Positions 26,019-37,945 of a DNA stretch of 64,000 nt are shown here, in pieces; position 1 is the first letter of the stretch, and every line of letters begins with the position of its first letter. The stretch is from Linepithema humile (lineage: Eukaryota > Arthropoda > Insecta > Hymenoptera > Formicidae): assembly GCF_040581485.1 (NCBI RefSeq), contig NC_090128.1, forward strand, positions 40,516,931 through 40,580,930. The letters are read 5' to 3'. The notes beneath the pieces are model-generated. The model searched no databases, was not told where the DNA came from, and worked only from the letters and a program-made list of their open reading frames with translations. The position numbers were made by a program, and so were the translations under genes.

Positions 26019-26532
26019 AGTATGTATTTATATATAATAAAAAAATATAAGCTGCTAATTTTCATTTTTCGTTATTCATCACGAAATTATCATGTAGATT
26101 CAGCCACATGAATTGTACGACCAATACAAACTCGGTACGAGAGGTTCGGCTTAAAAAAATTTTGATTTGTGTTCGCGATTAGGGTCGGACTCGGCTTGGG
26201 CTCGCCTCTTAGATCCCCTGAGAAACCTTCTAGACATACGTCTAAAACTTAAGGGAATACTTTAAATCCCCAATGGACTAATGGCTTATACCTCAGACAA
26301 ATTAAGAAAGGGGTTTGCTTTGTTAATGTCGTATAGTAAAACATACTTTTCCTATAAGAATTATTTTTCAAAATTTAGAAAAATAGATGTAAAAACATAT
26401 ACACATGCACACATTATCTTTTTGCAACATCCATTATACTTCTAAAAATATTTACAAAAATATATACAACCCATATTTTCAGAGTATAATTTTCTGGGAA
26501 AAAAATCTGTTTCTAAAACAATATTACGCTAA

Positions 26533-26589
26533 CCGCTTCTCATATTCAAAACCACTTCTCATATTCAAAACCACTTCTCATATTCAAAA
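26533..26589. repeat. 19-bp unit tandem repeat, three copies
   Basis: The unit CCACTTCTCATATTCAAAA occurs three times head to tail; the first copy has CCG for CCA. Confidence 0.9.
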
Positions 26590-26690
26590 CTCATTTGTTT
26601 TCCTTATACTAATATATCATATACTAATATAAAATGCACTGTCAGCACTCTGTAATACTTTCCGAATGATTAATTAGCTAAGCAATTAAG

Positions 26691-26894
26691 AAAATAATGA
26701 AAGAAAGTTTCATCCCTTCGACCTTTCACAGAAAGAGTCTCAAGGGTTAAGCCTTAATAACCGTAGAATAAACGTTTTGGATTTCGCAAAAGAAAATAAT
26801 GAAAGAAAGTATTATCTTTTCGATCTTTCACAGAAAGAGTCTCAAGGGTTAAGCCTTAATAATCGTAGAATAGACGTTTTGGATTTCGCAAAAG
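26691..26894. repeat. 102-bp tandem duplication
   Basis: Positions 26691-26792 and 26793-26894 are the same 102-bp segment, from AAAATAATGAAAGAAAG to GATTTCGCAAAAG, with a handful of substitutions. It is non-coding. The unit contains TTTCACAGAAAGAGTCTC and AAGGGTTAAGCC, which could be conserved regulatory sequence, but nothing proves it. Confidence 0.9.
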
Positions 26895-27282
26895 TAACGA
26901 CCCACGAAATCCGTAGTTACTGACGACGCAATTCATTACCACGTGCTCATTAGCATGAGTCGCGAGCAACGTTCACGAAGTGGGCCGAGCCGGCGACGAG
27001 GTACGTTTTATACACGATAAAACCCGCATAGAGGACGCATTTCTCCCCCGCCGCGTTCCCCTGACGCGGCGTTTCCGCTCCGGCGCGTATGGGAAAATAA
27101 CCGTCTTTTTCACCTTATCACTCAGCCCACGACCCCACGGAAGGCGGACGACGACGCGGGCTGTTCAGCTGTCTGCCTTACCCCTCGCGACGAGAAAAAG
27201 AAAGGCAACGTACGGATTCACGCGCAACCCCCACGTAAAATGCAACCAGGTGCGAGGACGACTGGCACGAAAGACAACCTTT

Positions 27283-27320
27283 AACGATAGATAAGATCAG
27301 ATAAGATGCGCATTATCTCC
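27283..27320. promoter_or_regulatory. Tight cluster of four GATA motifs
   Basis: In under 40 bp the sequence has CGATAG, AGATAAG, AGATAAG and, on the other strand, AGATAA (read TTATCT). It lies directly beside a CpG-rich block (26.95-27.28 kb). This is the densest GATA-site group I see and is a strong candidate binding region for GATA factors, including the product of the host gene. Confidence 0.45.
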
Positions 27321-27945
27321 AAAAGTTTTCAGTGCTTTTTTTCTTTTTCTTTCGAAAATTTTTCTAAAAAGAATTTTGTTTTAAAAGGCATAAAATAACA
27401 AAACACATACAAAGTAATTTCTAAAAAAATTTTTTGTTTTTTGGTATTTTGTGCCGTAGATCTCAAGATTTTATCGATATTCATTGTTTACATAATTATT
27501 AATATTGACTTTTTTCAGATTAGTAATGTTTTTAGATTAGGTTATGTGGAATAGTCGGAGGAGAAATAGGATGCGGATGAGTAAGATGTGGCAGTGAGTT
27601 ATAACAAGCAAAAGATAAATGAAATAAATAAAGTTAAAGTAAATAGGATTGGCGAATTAGTATAATATTAAGTAAAGTAAATCAAAGTAAATTAATGAAA
27701 GGTTAAAAGAGCCAAAGAATGTAAATACGAAATTAGTAAATAAGAAGAAAGAATAAGAAGAAAGAATAAAGATGAATAGCAAAATATTGTAAGGTAGATA
27801 AGTCAAAAGGCAAGGAAAGACGAAGTTAAGTGGAATGTAAAGAAATGAAATGAATTGTATGGAAAAAGCGCGAGATATGGATAAATGAGTGTGGTTAGAA
27901 ATATTGTAACCACGTCCGTTCTTGGCAATAGTTGAAGAATAAAGT

Positions 27946-28090
27946 ATGTATATATATATATATATACAGGGTGTTCCCGGGTTAAACTTGAAATACGTAT
28001 TTAGGACCTCAAAACAAAGAAAAATTTCCTTTGGAAGAATGCTCGCAAACGCTTCGTTCAAGAGATATTAACTTCTTAAGTTACAGAACT
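27946..28090 (+). mobile_element. (TA)n plus CAGGGTGTTCC-type transposon end fragment
   Basis: A TA run (27946-27966) leads directly into ACAGGGTGTTCCCGGGTTAA. CAGGGTGTTCC-like tips are common ends of repeated elements in insect genomes. I did not find the partner terminus, so only one end is supported and the family is unnamed. Confidence 0.35.
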
Positions 28091-31000
28091 CTTAGGAATG
28101 TATAATGTCGAAATATCGCTTTTTGCTTTGTTTGGAAGATCCTAAATCATTGATAGGCTTATGTTCGCACTGTAAACAAAGCTCCTTTCATTTGTTGCTC
28201 CTTTATTAAATAGTTAATATGCTATCGTTAATACGCTATTAATATGGTATCGTTTCAAAATCATTCGTGACAAAACTCTTTAAAAAAAATAAAAGAAAGA
28301 CACTGCAATTAAATGAGCACACACCATTATATGCACCAATAGCTGCTACACCAAAATTATGTATTGTTTACATAGATGACATGTTAGACATAATTTACAT
28401 TGTTTACGCGTAGACATAACCCTGTTCTTATCATCACTTAACAGTTCATATATTTCTTTTTTATATAAAATACTCATAAAATTGCTGCGCATTTATATTG
28501 CCGATAATTTTACGAAACTTTATAATAAACAGAGAATTGAAACAATATGATCGGGACATTTTTATTTTGTCGGGCACAACAGGTTTGCTTTAGCGACAAG
28601 AAACCCAGATCATAAATTCTCAGACATGCAATCTCGATCCTTCATAAGTTCTTACGTAGCGCGTTATCGTCATATTGACCCGATTAGAACGTTTCGTGAC
28701 GTCATTATCGTCAGGAGCTAAGCGAAGGAGAGTAAGAATCGTATCACGGAACGAGAGAAAGAGAGAGTATACATGAGCCTGTATCGCCAAGGTAGCAGAG
28801 AGAAGGGGTGTTAACAATGCAGAAGTTTATCTCCGCGTCCTTGGCTAATCTCTCTGCCGCAAGAGATTACCCTATCAACAACCCAAGTTACACTACGCTC
28901 TCATATGTGCTTGACACGCGCGATTATCAACTTCAACATAAGGACCATCGTCTGTCACTCCTGAAGCGCACGAAAGCTCGACGTCCTTACTCGATACGAT
29001 CTCTTATCTACAATTTTTTGACGTCCGTAAAAAAAACTCGCGTTTTCTCTCTCCTACATTCTAAACTATGATAAAAATGTAATTTCCTTGATAATGAATT
29101 CTGTGTTTCAGAAACTTTCTCTCTCCCGAAAATCTTTCTTGGAAGAATATCGTCTTCATAATCATAAAATACAAAGCACACAATAAATTCTATCAAGTAG
29201 CATTTTAATAACGAATTTATTCAATTGGGAACAGATTCTCTCTGAAGTTATTGTAAATTTTCAAGTTATTAATTGTCAAAAAACGCCAATAGTTCGTCGA
29301 TAAATAATTTCTCATCGTGCAACAAGTTTCAAAATTTAATTAGAGCAGAATTTTTTAAGTTCTCTCGAAAAAGTAAGGTAGAATGATCAATAAATGATGA
29401 TATAAACCGGCACGTTATTCGTTGAAGGAAAAAAATGTCAATCTAATTAACAAAGACATTTAACAACATCGAGAAAATGTACACAGCCGACAGACTCGCC
29501 TAATTCCTCGCACGCCACGTGCAATGTCTCCTTCTTTTTTCCTCTCTCTCTCTTTCCTTCTGCTTTACATACGTGCACGTTTATGCCTATGTAGAAGACG
29601 CATAAACGTCCGCGTGCATTTGTAGGAACCGTAAATACGTGGCGATGCGTTACATCGGGGCCGCGCTGCGAAGCGCTATCGCGCGCACAGCGACCGCCGG
29701 GCGATACCTTATCTGAACTAGTTGCAAACCGACAGTGGCTCTCAACAAATTTATTCTTTGACCGCTCTTCTTTTTCTTTCTACGAATTATACAGGATATA
29801 CAATAATACCGACGGCGCTATTCTTCTCCCGCAAAGAAATTTAACTTTATTTCGATAAGAAATTTTTAATTTTAGAGTTAATTATGGAAATTTAAGCTTC
29901 AGTGTCGAAGACAGAGAAGAGATATTCTAAAATTCTAAATTTGTCAAGAAAATCACGAATAGAAAAATATAAGAACACACTTTCAGACACACCATATATC
30001 GAGCTTTTATCTCCTCGCGCGGCATTTATTAACGGATCTATTCATCGCGCGCAAATTAATTGGCCGCGATCGTGAGATCTAGATAAAAAATGATCGACAT
30101 TAAGGCGAGGGCGGAGGAATCGGTCGCAAGAAATGACGTTTATTCATGGGCGTATACACTATCCGTAGGTAAACAGAGCTGGGGGGAGGCGCGAGGAGAA
30201 ACCCGTGTCGGGTGTCGGAACTCGAAGAGATTCTTATCTGAATGATAATACCCGCCCAGACATCCACGCGCGTTTCATTAGCTACTTGCTGCCGTCAAAC
30301 ACTGTCGTTCGACGTATTCTAAAATCGAATATTAACGGATGCGTAAAGTTTTCCGTCCGACGGGAAAAAATGCATTTTCCGACAGCGTGGCAGCCGCATA
30401 GAAAGTATCCCCATTTCGCGTAGAAATTTTTCAAAAAAATTAGAGTCGATCCTTTATCGGGGAAAATCCATATGCTATAATTGAAGAGTAAATGCAAAAT
30501 ATTTTCCACGAATTTTTCCATAATTTATAATTATATAAAAATATTCGAAACAGATTGCAGCAAAACAATTTCACTATAGAATTCATTGAATTTTTTGCAC
30601 GATTTTAAGTAAATTAAAGCAAATTAATTTAATTTTTATATAATCTTGATTGTCTTAATCTCAGAATTTAGTAAAAATTATAACTCAATTTAGAAAAATT
30701 TTCAAAAATGCAAATCTTGCATTAAAGTTTCACAATTTTCTGTTACCAGTGTTGAGGATTTTAAAAGACAAAAACCCTTAAAGAAGTTAACGTCCATAAT
30801 GCGTCCAGCATGAGTAAAAACATACGTACAAACTTCTTAATAACATGAATAACAAACATATGTACAAACATATGTACATCAGCTCGTTAAAAGAATTTAA
30901 AGCCTTAACCCATTTATATACAAACGACGTATCAGCGCAATACATTCACCGGCGGTCTGTACGGATTATAGAAAACCCATCGACCCCACAAAAGCGACCA

Positions 31001-31219
31001 TTACAGCCATCTAACCGCGCCGGTAGTCGACTTTATTCCTCAGCTCGCCAGTAAATCACGATACGCAATAATACGCGGCGTGCGGATAATAATACGTAAC
31101 GGTACATAGTTCGCTGGGAGCAAAAGAAACGAGATCAGTTTCTCCAAGCGAAAATTGATTCTCAATTAGATCAACGAATCTTTCCTACGCCGAAACATAA
31201 ATTTTTTATATAAGACCGA

Positions 31220-31990
31220 GTGAGTCTTCTCGAAAAATATTCACCGAGAGCCGCCGGACGTTTCCGCCGAGAATCCGCAGATGATGGCGGAAAGAAGTGC
31301 ACACGAGCGTTCCGCCGTACGCAGCCCGAAGATGCGCACTGCACGGCGAACGCGGGTGTTCGTGCGGCTCAAGTCAGGTTTCGTCAGGCACCGGTATATC
31401 GTGAGATAAGTCCTATCGCTCGCGCAGGTACACCGGAACCCGATAGAAAGCCACCCAACATTTCGCGTGGCACACGCGCGAAGATAGCACCCCGAGTGCA
31501 CGAGTCAGATATAGTCGTCCACGTTCAGTCATTCTCCGTGTGTGCATTATCACGCGCTCGGTATTTCATGAAATTAGTCGTCGCGAAAGAGCCATCGCCG
31601 ATTCGCGGCCGCAATACGCGCGAATTCGACCGCCCTGGGAAAAGTGCCTTCCTTCATCGTCCGCCGCTACAAGGAGTCCGCGCGCGCTACACGGAAAACG
31701 GTACGCGGGGCGACACCTCCGTCCACGAGAAGGCTGACTTCCGGTCGGAGGCAGATCGCGGAGAGCCTTCGGGGTGGCTAGCCCACCGGTCGAGAAGACC
31801 TGAGATCTCGAGGTGGGAGGAAGTGTACGCGGGGAGACGCGCATTGCGACGGCACGTATATGTGCGATGCTCGAAGCGTGCGCGGACGATTGCGAAAGTT
31901 GGGAGACGTGCTCCGGAATCGTGTCACCGATTTTCTTCTCGGTGAAATTGTCCGTGAAACCGGTGTAAATTCTCCTTGGAACAATCGCGA
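31220..31990. promoter_or_regulatory. CpG-rich island inside intron 1
   Basis: About 770 bp of markedly GC- and CpG-rich DNA stands in AT-rich intron. It is open for 241 codons on the plus strand (31220-31945) and also carries long minus-strand frames. The composition explains these: the predicted peptides are Arg-rich, with no domain I recognise. A donor-like GTGAGT lies at its left border on the plus strand (about 31217). The best reading is an alternative promoter, an untranslated first exon or a regulatory island, not a protein gene. Confidence 0.4.
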
Positions 31991-33289
31991 GGCAGAATCG
32001 CGAAGTCTCTCACCGCCTAGATAAATCGAAATAATGTAATTCTTCATTAAGGCTCCTGGGTAGTCACCGCAGCCATATTAGATTCGTGACGTCAGAAGCG
32101 AGAAATGACACGCCGAGAATTCTTGCGTGCCATTTCTAAATAAAATGATAATTTAACAAAGTAACACTCTAGATCGCTTTAAGACACCTGTAAAATTGTC
32201 CGAAAACTATGCTTTTTCCTTGACAGGTTATAAACAATCGTTAAATCAACCGTGAAGCGAAGCCTAATTATGCGAGAAAACACACGGTTGACAGCTGTCT
32301 GTATGAGTAGAAAATACTCCTTCTACGTTGGGCTTTCCCTGCTAATCTTAGTTTTCGGATAATTTTACAGGTTTCATGAACACGTCACATATCACAGCAC
32401 TAACATTTAACGAATATTAACGAAATGGCACGCAAGAATAAATTGGGTAGTCAACATGTCATTTTTTCACGTCTAATAGTTCATCGATTCTCCGCCTAAG
32501 ACGCTGCATGAGCATTTCTGTCATATGGACATGTCGGTAACGGTACTAAGCTATATATATTCTGTATTTATCGCGTTTATTTTTTTTTAAACAAATTTTT
32601 GAATTATAAATTAGCATTTTGTATGTTATTCAGTAATTTACTTTTATCGTATCAATTGATTAGGTCAAACTGTTACACTATTTACTTATACAATAAATCG
32701 ACTAGGTAAATTCGACTAGGTTTTTATTCCTACCACAATTATGTCGCCACTGTCAACGCGGAGTTCACGGCTACGGGATCAGGAGCCTTAAAGAGAGAAA
32801 AGTAATCTTTCGGTGCCTGATAAAAAGATCACGTTGCTACTATATTAATACCATTGATATTATTTTGCTTGGTTAGATATTAAGAAAAAGAAATGCGCGA
32901 CGCTGCAGCGGAAGTGGAGTCGACGGAGAAACGTGACGCGCTGAAGAAAATATGATTTACTAATAAGCAAATCCGCCGAACAAAATATTTCAAACTAAAA
33001 ATCAAGCAGATGTGTTTATGTTTATTTCCTGTATTATGCTGTCGCCTTGGCCTGTATTACGAAACATAGTTAGCTTATCGTCAATCGTATATAGTCGCAG
33101 TTAAAATAATATTACTTTTCTATTGCGCGAGGAACATATAATGTCTAAGTGCGGTATTTTCCACTTCTCTGCCTGCCTGTAAACTACAATTAGTTGAAAG
33201 TTAATTTCTCAAAATTTCAAGTTGGAAAAAATAAAGTAATTATATTTTATTTTCGAGTCCCACTCACAGCCGTGGACACATGTCATAGT

Positions 33290-33560
33290 TTTAATTGCTT
33301 TTACATAGTAGTGACGAACCGTTAAGACGGTCCGTGGCTTCACACGTATATAACTTTACTAACCACATTGTACTACACGTTTATCAGAGGATGCGTTTCC
33401 TTAGTCAAAAAATAGTACCAACGCTTCTCTAATCATGTACTAAATTTTATAATTTGTATTACACTGAAGATGGCCACGTACCTTGGCCGAAACGTCTGTA
33501 GAAATTTATAAATAAAAGGAATTTTTGAGCAAATCGATCCAGCTCTTGCTCTATTGGCTA
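33290..33560 (+). mobile_element. Penelope-like element, 3' end fragment
   Basis: The plus strand carries the same terminal module as the minus-strand copy at 18.55-18.66 kb: TTACACTGAAGATGGCCACG, then GGCCGAAACGT, AATAAAAGGAA, TTTGAGCAA and GCTCTTGCTCTAT. No coding remnant is attached. It is a very short 5'-truncated copy. Confidence 0.6.
33461..33502 (+). ncRNA. Hammerhead-ribozyme-like core in PLE end
   Basis: The sequence shows CTGAAGA (fits CUGANGA), a GGCC...GGCC stem II, GAAAC, loop GTCT, and GTA as the cleavage triplet. Stem II is perfect, stem III is two pairs as in Penelope-type hammerheads, and stem I is only partly complementary (AT-rich). The motif is clear; activity is unknown. 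Confidence 0.45.
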
Positions 33561-34989
33561 TATATATTAAAAAGATTTTTAATTTAATTAAGGAAGAGCA
33601 ATAACCAATTATTATTTATATTTTATTTTGTTGTCAATTCAACACTTGAATCAAAATACGAACGACGCTACTTTTTATTTTCATTAAAATTCCAGATTGA
33701 CAAGTTTAATTTTTTTATAGCGCATATGAAATCGCCAGTTCACGGTACTAAACTTTTACGAAATGTTCCATCCATTTTCCGATTATAAGCGCGCAGTTAA
33801 ATACGAGCGTGCAATAATCTTGAGCGAAAAGCATCGCGTATTCCGTGTGTCGGAGGCCACGATTTTTGCCGCGAATTATCTTTTGCACGATGAACGTACA
33901 TTTTGAAAAAGCACTTGCAAAAATAAAGAATGTGCGACAGATAGCTGCCGCAAAAGATGAATTCAATTTCTAGTGAATTTACAAATGATAATAATTCCAC
34001 GTGACTTTACGGCGCGACACCCGGTATGCACTCGACTTACATGGCGGCAGACTGCGGTCACTGCATCGTTGAATGCGACGGACCATGGTGTTTTGTACTC
34101 GCACGAACTGCATGTAGGCGCCGTTTCAAAAAATTCGAAAACAATGCTAACACCGCCGGCTCCAAATGACGTAACAGCTACGGGGCTCTTTACCTGCAGC
34201 GTTAAATAGCTTCGTTTCTCTTGCAACACACCCTTTTGACACTGACATTCTTGAAGGAAGTATCACTAATTTAGTTGCAACTCCAATAAAAACTATTATC
34301 TGGTTGTAAAAACTAATAAAAACTAATGGGAAAATATTAGAGTGAAAGTTTCTTCACAAATAAATATTTAATGTGGTAAAACTTTCTATTTTGTTTAGCT
34401 TAAAAAAAATTGTCACGTTCTAAAAATTGAACTTTGTATTGTTCCGCCCATCATTTTAAATAAAACATGATTATAAAATTTTTCATAGTTTCTTATGTCT
34501 TGCTGTCTTTAAAAATATGTTTGAAAATAACCCCTTTCATTCTAAACGTAATTCTCAATACAATTAAACCGAGAAAAGAAATAAAGATAGATACTTTAAT
34601 GAAAGTAGAAAACAGTATTAAAACTGATTTTTTCGCGATTAATTAATTACGAATATTTATATTATAGTTTATGAGTTTTTTTTTAATGATAATAATAACA
34701 CGATACCATTAAATTAAAACACAAAATGGTAAAATAAATTTGCACAGCTTTTTCCACTCGCTATTTATCGGCGATGGTTCAACAATATTAGCCACCCTTA
34801 CGTAACAAGAATCGAATTTCCATATGGTAAATCGATTCTTTGAACTAAATGAACGTGACTGGTAACTCCGACGGTGCTGTCATAATAACTAATTTTCATA
34901 AAACATCAATCTCTTCGCTTCCTGAAGTAAAATCGTTATTTTCTATCGTTATAAATCTACCAATATATATAATTTCTCTTTTTGAGCGC

Positions 34990-35364
34990 TTTAAAACAGA
35001 GCTCGGAATTATTTCATCTTTTCAGCCGATTCTCGTAGTATACGCCTCCGTTTCTCTCCTTACCGCGCGCGCGCGCGCGCGCGCGCGCGCGGCAGTTGCT
35101 AGGGACAGCGCCGCCGCCTATCTACACCGAAGGATGATCCTGCTTATCGCTCATCCGAGCGAGGGAGCTAGTAATGTAGACGAATTGAAAATCACACTGA
35201 AGGCGAAAGTGGTCGGATGAGCCACAAGCAGGATCCTTCGGTGTAGATAGGACATCGGCGGTGCTGGTTCTAGCGACTGCCGCGCGCGCGGTAAGGAGAG
35301 GAAAGGAGGTGTATACCACGAGAATCGGCCGAAAAGATGAAATAATTCCGAGCCCTGCTTTAAA
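34990..35364. mobile_element. Foldback element with an internal (GC)n microsatellite
   Basis: The left arm (TTTAAAACAGAGCTCGG..., then CATCTTTTCAGCCGATTCTC, CTCCTTACCGCG and CCTATCTACACCGAAGGAT) is mirrored by the right arm (ATCCTTCGGTGTAGATAGG, CCGCGCGCGCGGTAAGGAG, GAGAATCGGCCGAAAAGATG, CCGAGCCCTGCTTTAAA). The arms are each about 150 bp. The left arm has an expanded alternating GC run (about 35067-35091) that is shorter in the right arm. It is non-coding and MITE-like, of unknown family. Confidence 0.72.
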
Positions 35365-36334
35365 ATATTAAAGATTAAAGGTTAAAAGATAAAAACTTAA
35401 AAAATAAAAGTAAAAAATGGTAGACAAATTATAGAAAATAAACCTAGCTACGCCTCGAGAAGATTCTAGAAGGAAACATCCCTTAAAACGTAAAACGACT
35501 CTGAGTCATCGTTACTAATCATCCAGTATTTGTTAAAGCGCAGTAGCACTCAAGATACATGATAACGCAAAGCATTCTTCTTCGTAATCTCCCGGACCAG
35601 ACACAAGGAAGATATTAGTACCATTATCTGACTAGTTTTTAAAAGACTTTCCAGCCCTTCAAAGAACTTTTCCTTTCAAGAAAAGAAACTGATTTTCAAC
35701 ATTATCTTTCAATATTGCGCCGGGATATTACAGTCCATTATTACCTTTCTTCAACGTAAATGCAACGGAACTATAAAGTGATCAGTAAACGTCGACTTAA
35801 AAATTGAGAGAAATGTGGCGTCGTAGAAAACTACAAATATGCTAGTTCATAAATTCTGAAGAGATATGTGTGGTATGGTCAGTTCATAATAACCTGTTTG
35901 TTTTCGTTTTCTCCAAATACTGACTCGATTCAAAGTATCTGGGTTTAAAAAATACTAATACGCGATATAAATTAACTCTTAATTATCGTGGAAATATGTT
36001 TCACTTGTGTAAGATATTTTTACAAGACAGTAAACTTAGATTTAAAATGTAGTTACAACTGTATATTAAATTGTAATTTTATATTAAAGTATCATTGATG
36101 TAGACTTGAGATCATTAAAATAAGAACTGCCTAGTTGGCAAATTTGAATGAAGGCGGAGCGAGCTAGAAGACCTTGATTTCTCATAACGGACCACCTTCC
36201 CCTTCTACTGTAGCGGCCATTTTATAGCATCCATAACTATTCGCTATTCTCCTCCTATGAACCTATCTTCCGTGTCATCTTGGGAACAACGTAATCTCCC
36301 AGCTTTCTCAAAGATTGCGATAGTAAAACTGCGA

Positions 36335-36631
36335 CAGTAAAACCCCCGTTTATCCGACCCGAAACCCGGCTTAACCGAAATGGCGTAAAAGCTATGTGCG
36401 TGACAGACGTTAGATACTTAAAGTCTTATAACTAATTCATATTTTGTTTATGTCTTTGGCGCAACATTGTTGGCTGCCCTTCGAGTTAGATGTTAGATGC
36501 ACATTGTAATACATACTGTTAGTTTATTTCTAGCCTTTAACTACCAATAATAGTTCCCATGGATTATTCGGAAAAAAAGATTATCCGAAATGGCTCCACC
36601 GCCTTTAGTTCGGATAAACGGGGTTTTACTG
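36335..36631. mobile_element. pogo/Tigger-like MITE
   Basis: The left end CAGTAAAACCCCCGTTTATC and the right end (complement CAGTAAAACCCCGTTTATCC) are inverted repeats of the kind that end pogo/Tigger elements. A second internal copy of the TTATCCGAAATGG word is present. There is no transposase. The right flank is TA, while the left flank has decayed to GA. Confidence 0.6.
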
Positions 36632-37026
36632 TAATACTAATCTCGGTAATATGTAAAATAATACCAATCGTGCGCTGCCGTGCGCAACCTATTTGTCCAA
36701 TAAACATAAAGTTGCTAATCGATTATTTTACAAAACTTTGAAATATGATCTCCATGTTGCTCTATCATCGTGATAAAGTGATCGTTATTAAAACTTTGTA
36801 TATTCTGCGTCTTAACAACCGTGGATAAAATTTAGTAGAAATAGAAACAATGTCAGAGTGCAACTGATTAGATTAAATCGCAATTACATCATAAAGAAAA
36901 TAGCAGCAATTACAGTGCCGAAGCGAGAATCTATTAATATAGAGAGAGAGAGATCCAAAAACACATGAATTTCGGCCGAGAAGTTATGGAAACTGTCTCG
37001 ACACTGTACTTTGAACCGTGACGTAA

Positions 37027-37171
37027 TGGGCTTGTTCGTTTTAGCTACACTGGGGCTGCTCTGGTTCTGCTCTACACAGGATAATACAGGACAGATAAAT
37101 AGTTTGTCCTGTATTATCTTGTTTAGAGCAGACCCAGAGCTGCCCCAGTGCAGCTAAAACGAACAAGCCCA
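37027..37171. mobile_element. 145-bp near-perfect palindromic MITE, copy 1
   Basis: The arms begin TGGGCTTGTTCGTTTTAGCT and fold back along almost the entire length (core AGGACAGATAAATAGTTTGTCCT). It is almost identical to the copy at 51240-51384. Both copies are flanked by TAA on the left and ATGTT on the right, so AAT may be the duplicated target. Confidence 0.85.
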
Positions 37172-37378
37172 ATGTTGCTTCTGTGCGTGGAAAACGTCCG
37201 ATAATGAATGGACTTGGATTCCTTGCATTTGCAGCTTATAAAGCGTGTAAATTAAACACACGAAAAGCGTTAATTAAATCAAATTACATTAAATTTGGTT
37301 ATTTCATAAACAAAGAAGTGTCTTTATTATTTCTCCTTGTTATTTGCGAGAAATGTGAAAAGTACATTACGCGTGCCT

Positions 37379-37383
<5 letters not shown>

Positions 37384-37431
<48 letters not shown>

Positions 37432-37434
37432 TCA
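37384..37434. repeat. (CA)n(TA)n compound microsatellite
   Basis: A CA run of about 18 units passes directly into a short TA run. Confidence 0.95.
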
Positions 37435-37519
37435 ACAAAGCAGAAAGAAATCTAGTTATTGTTAATGCAAATTAATGTTGTACGCATGCAAATTGTAACG
37501 TCGTATGCGTGATGCATAT

Positions 37520-37945
37520 GTGATAATCCTCGTTTACAAGGAGGCGAAGTAGCAGACGGATTATCGACAATAGAGCGTGAATCATATTGCGACTAGGCAC
37601 AATTGGATATATTATTATTAGATTTATTTTCGCGGGGATAATCTAGCGACGTGACGTGATGATAACTCGATTCGTTCAGTAATTATGATAGAGGCCGCGT
37701 ATCAGCGATTCTGTAATTATGCGAGATTGCGCTATAACATAAGATACGTTGCGCTATCCGTTCCGTGACATACGATACGCGTAAAATTGTGAGTGTCACG
37801 GACCAGAGGAGGCGATAAAATGCGCGCGAGATGATAAAGACTAATAACATAGTAGTGCACGTACTTCATGCGAGCTAATGATGTTGTCTAACAAGAGAGA
37901 GAGAGAAAGAGAGCAATTTTATCGTTGATAAAAAGCCGTTATCGC
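37520..37945. promoter_or_regulatory. Homotypic cluster of GATA motifs
   Basis: About nine GATAA/TTATC words fall within 425 bp: TGATAAT at 37520, TTATCG at 37560, GATAAT, TGATAACT, CGATAAAA, TGATAAAG, TTATCG, TGATAAAA and TTATCG near 37940. They occur in a stretch of normal AT content rather than in simple AT repeats. This is consistent with a GATA-responsive enhancer upstream in the first intron, an inference from motif counting by eye. Confidence 0.4.

Noticed and set aside
27946..28620. A complete DNA transposon starting at CAGGGTGTTCC
   Set aside because: No matching inverted terminus or target duplication was found downstream, so only one end is reported, at low confidence.
31220..31945. 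241-codon plus-strand ORF as a protein gene
   Set aside because: The peptide is Arg-rich with no domain, and other frames are also open. CpG-rich composition explains it, so it is kept only as an island.
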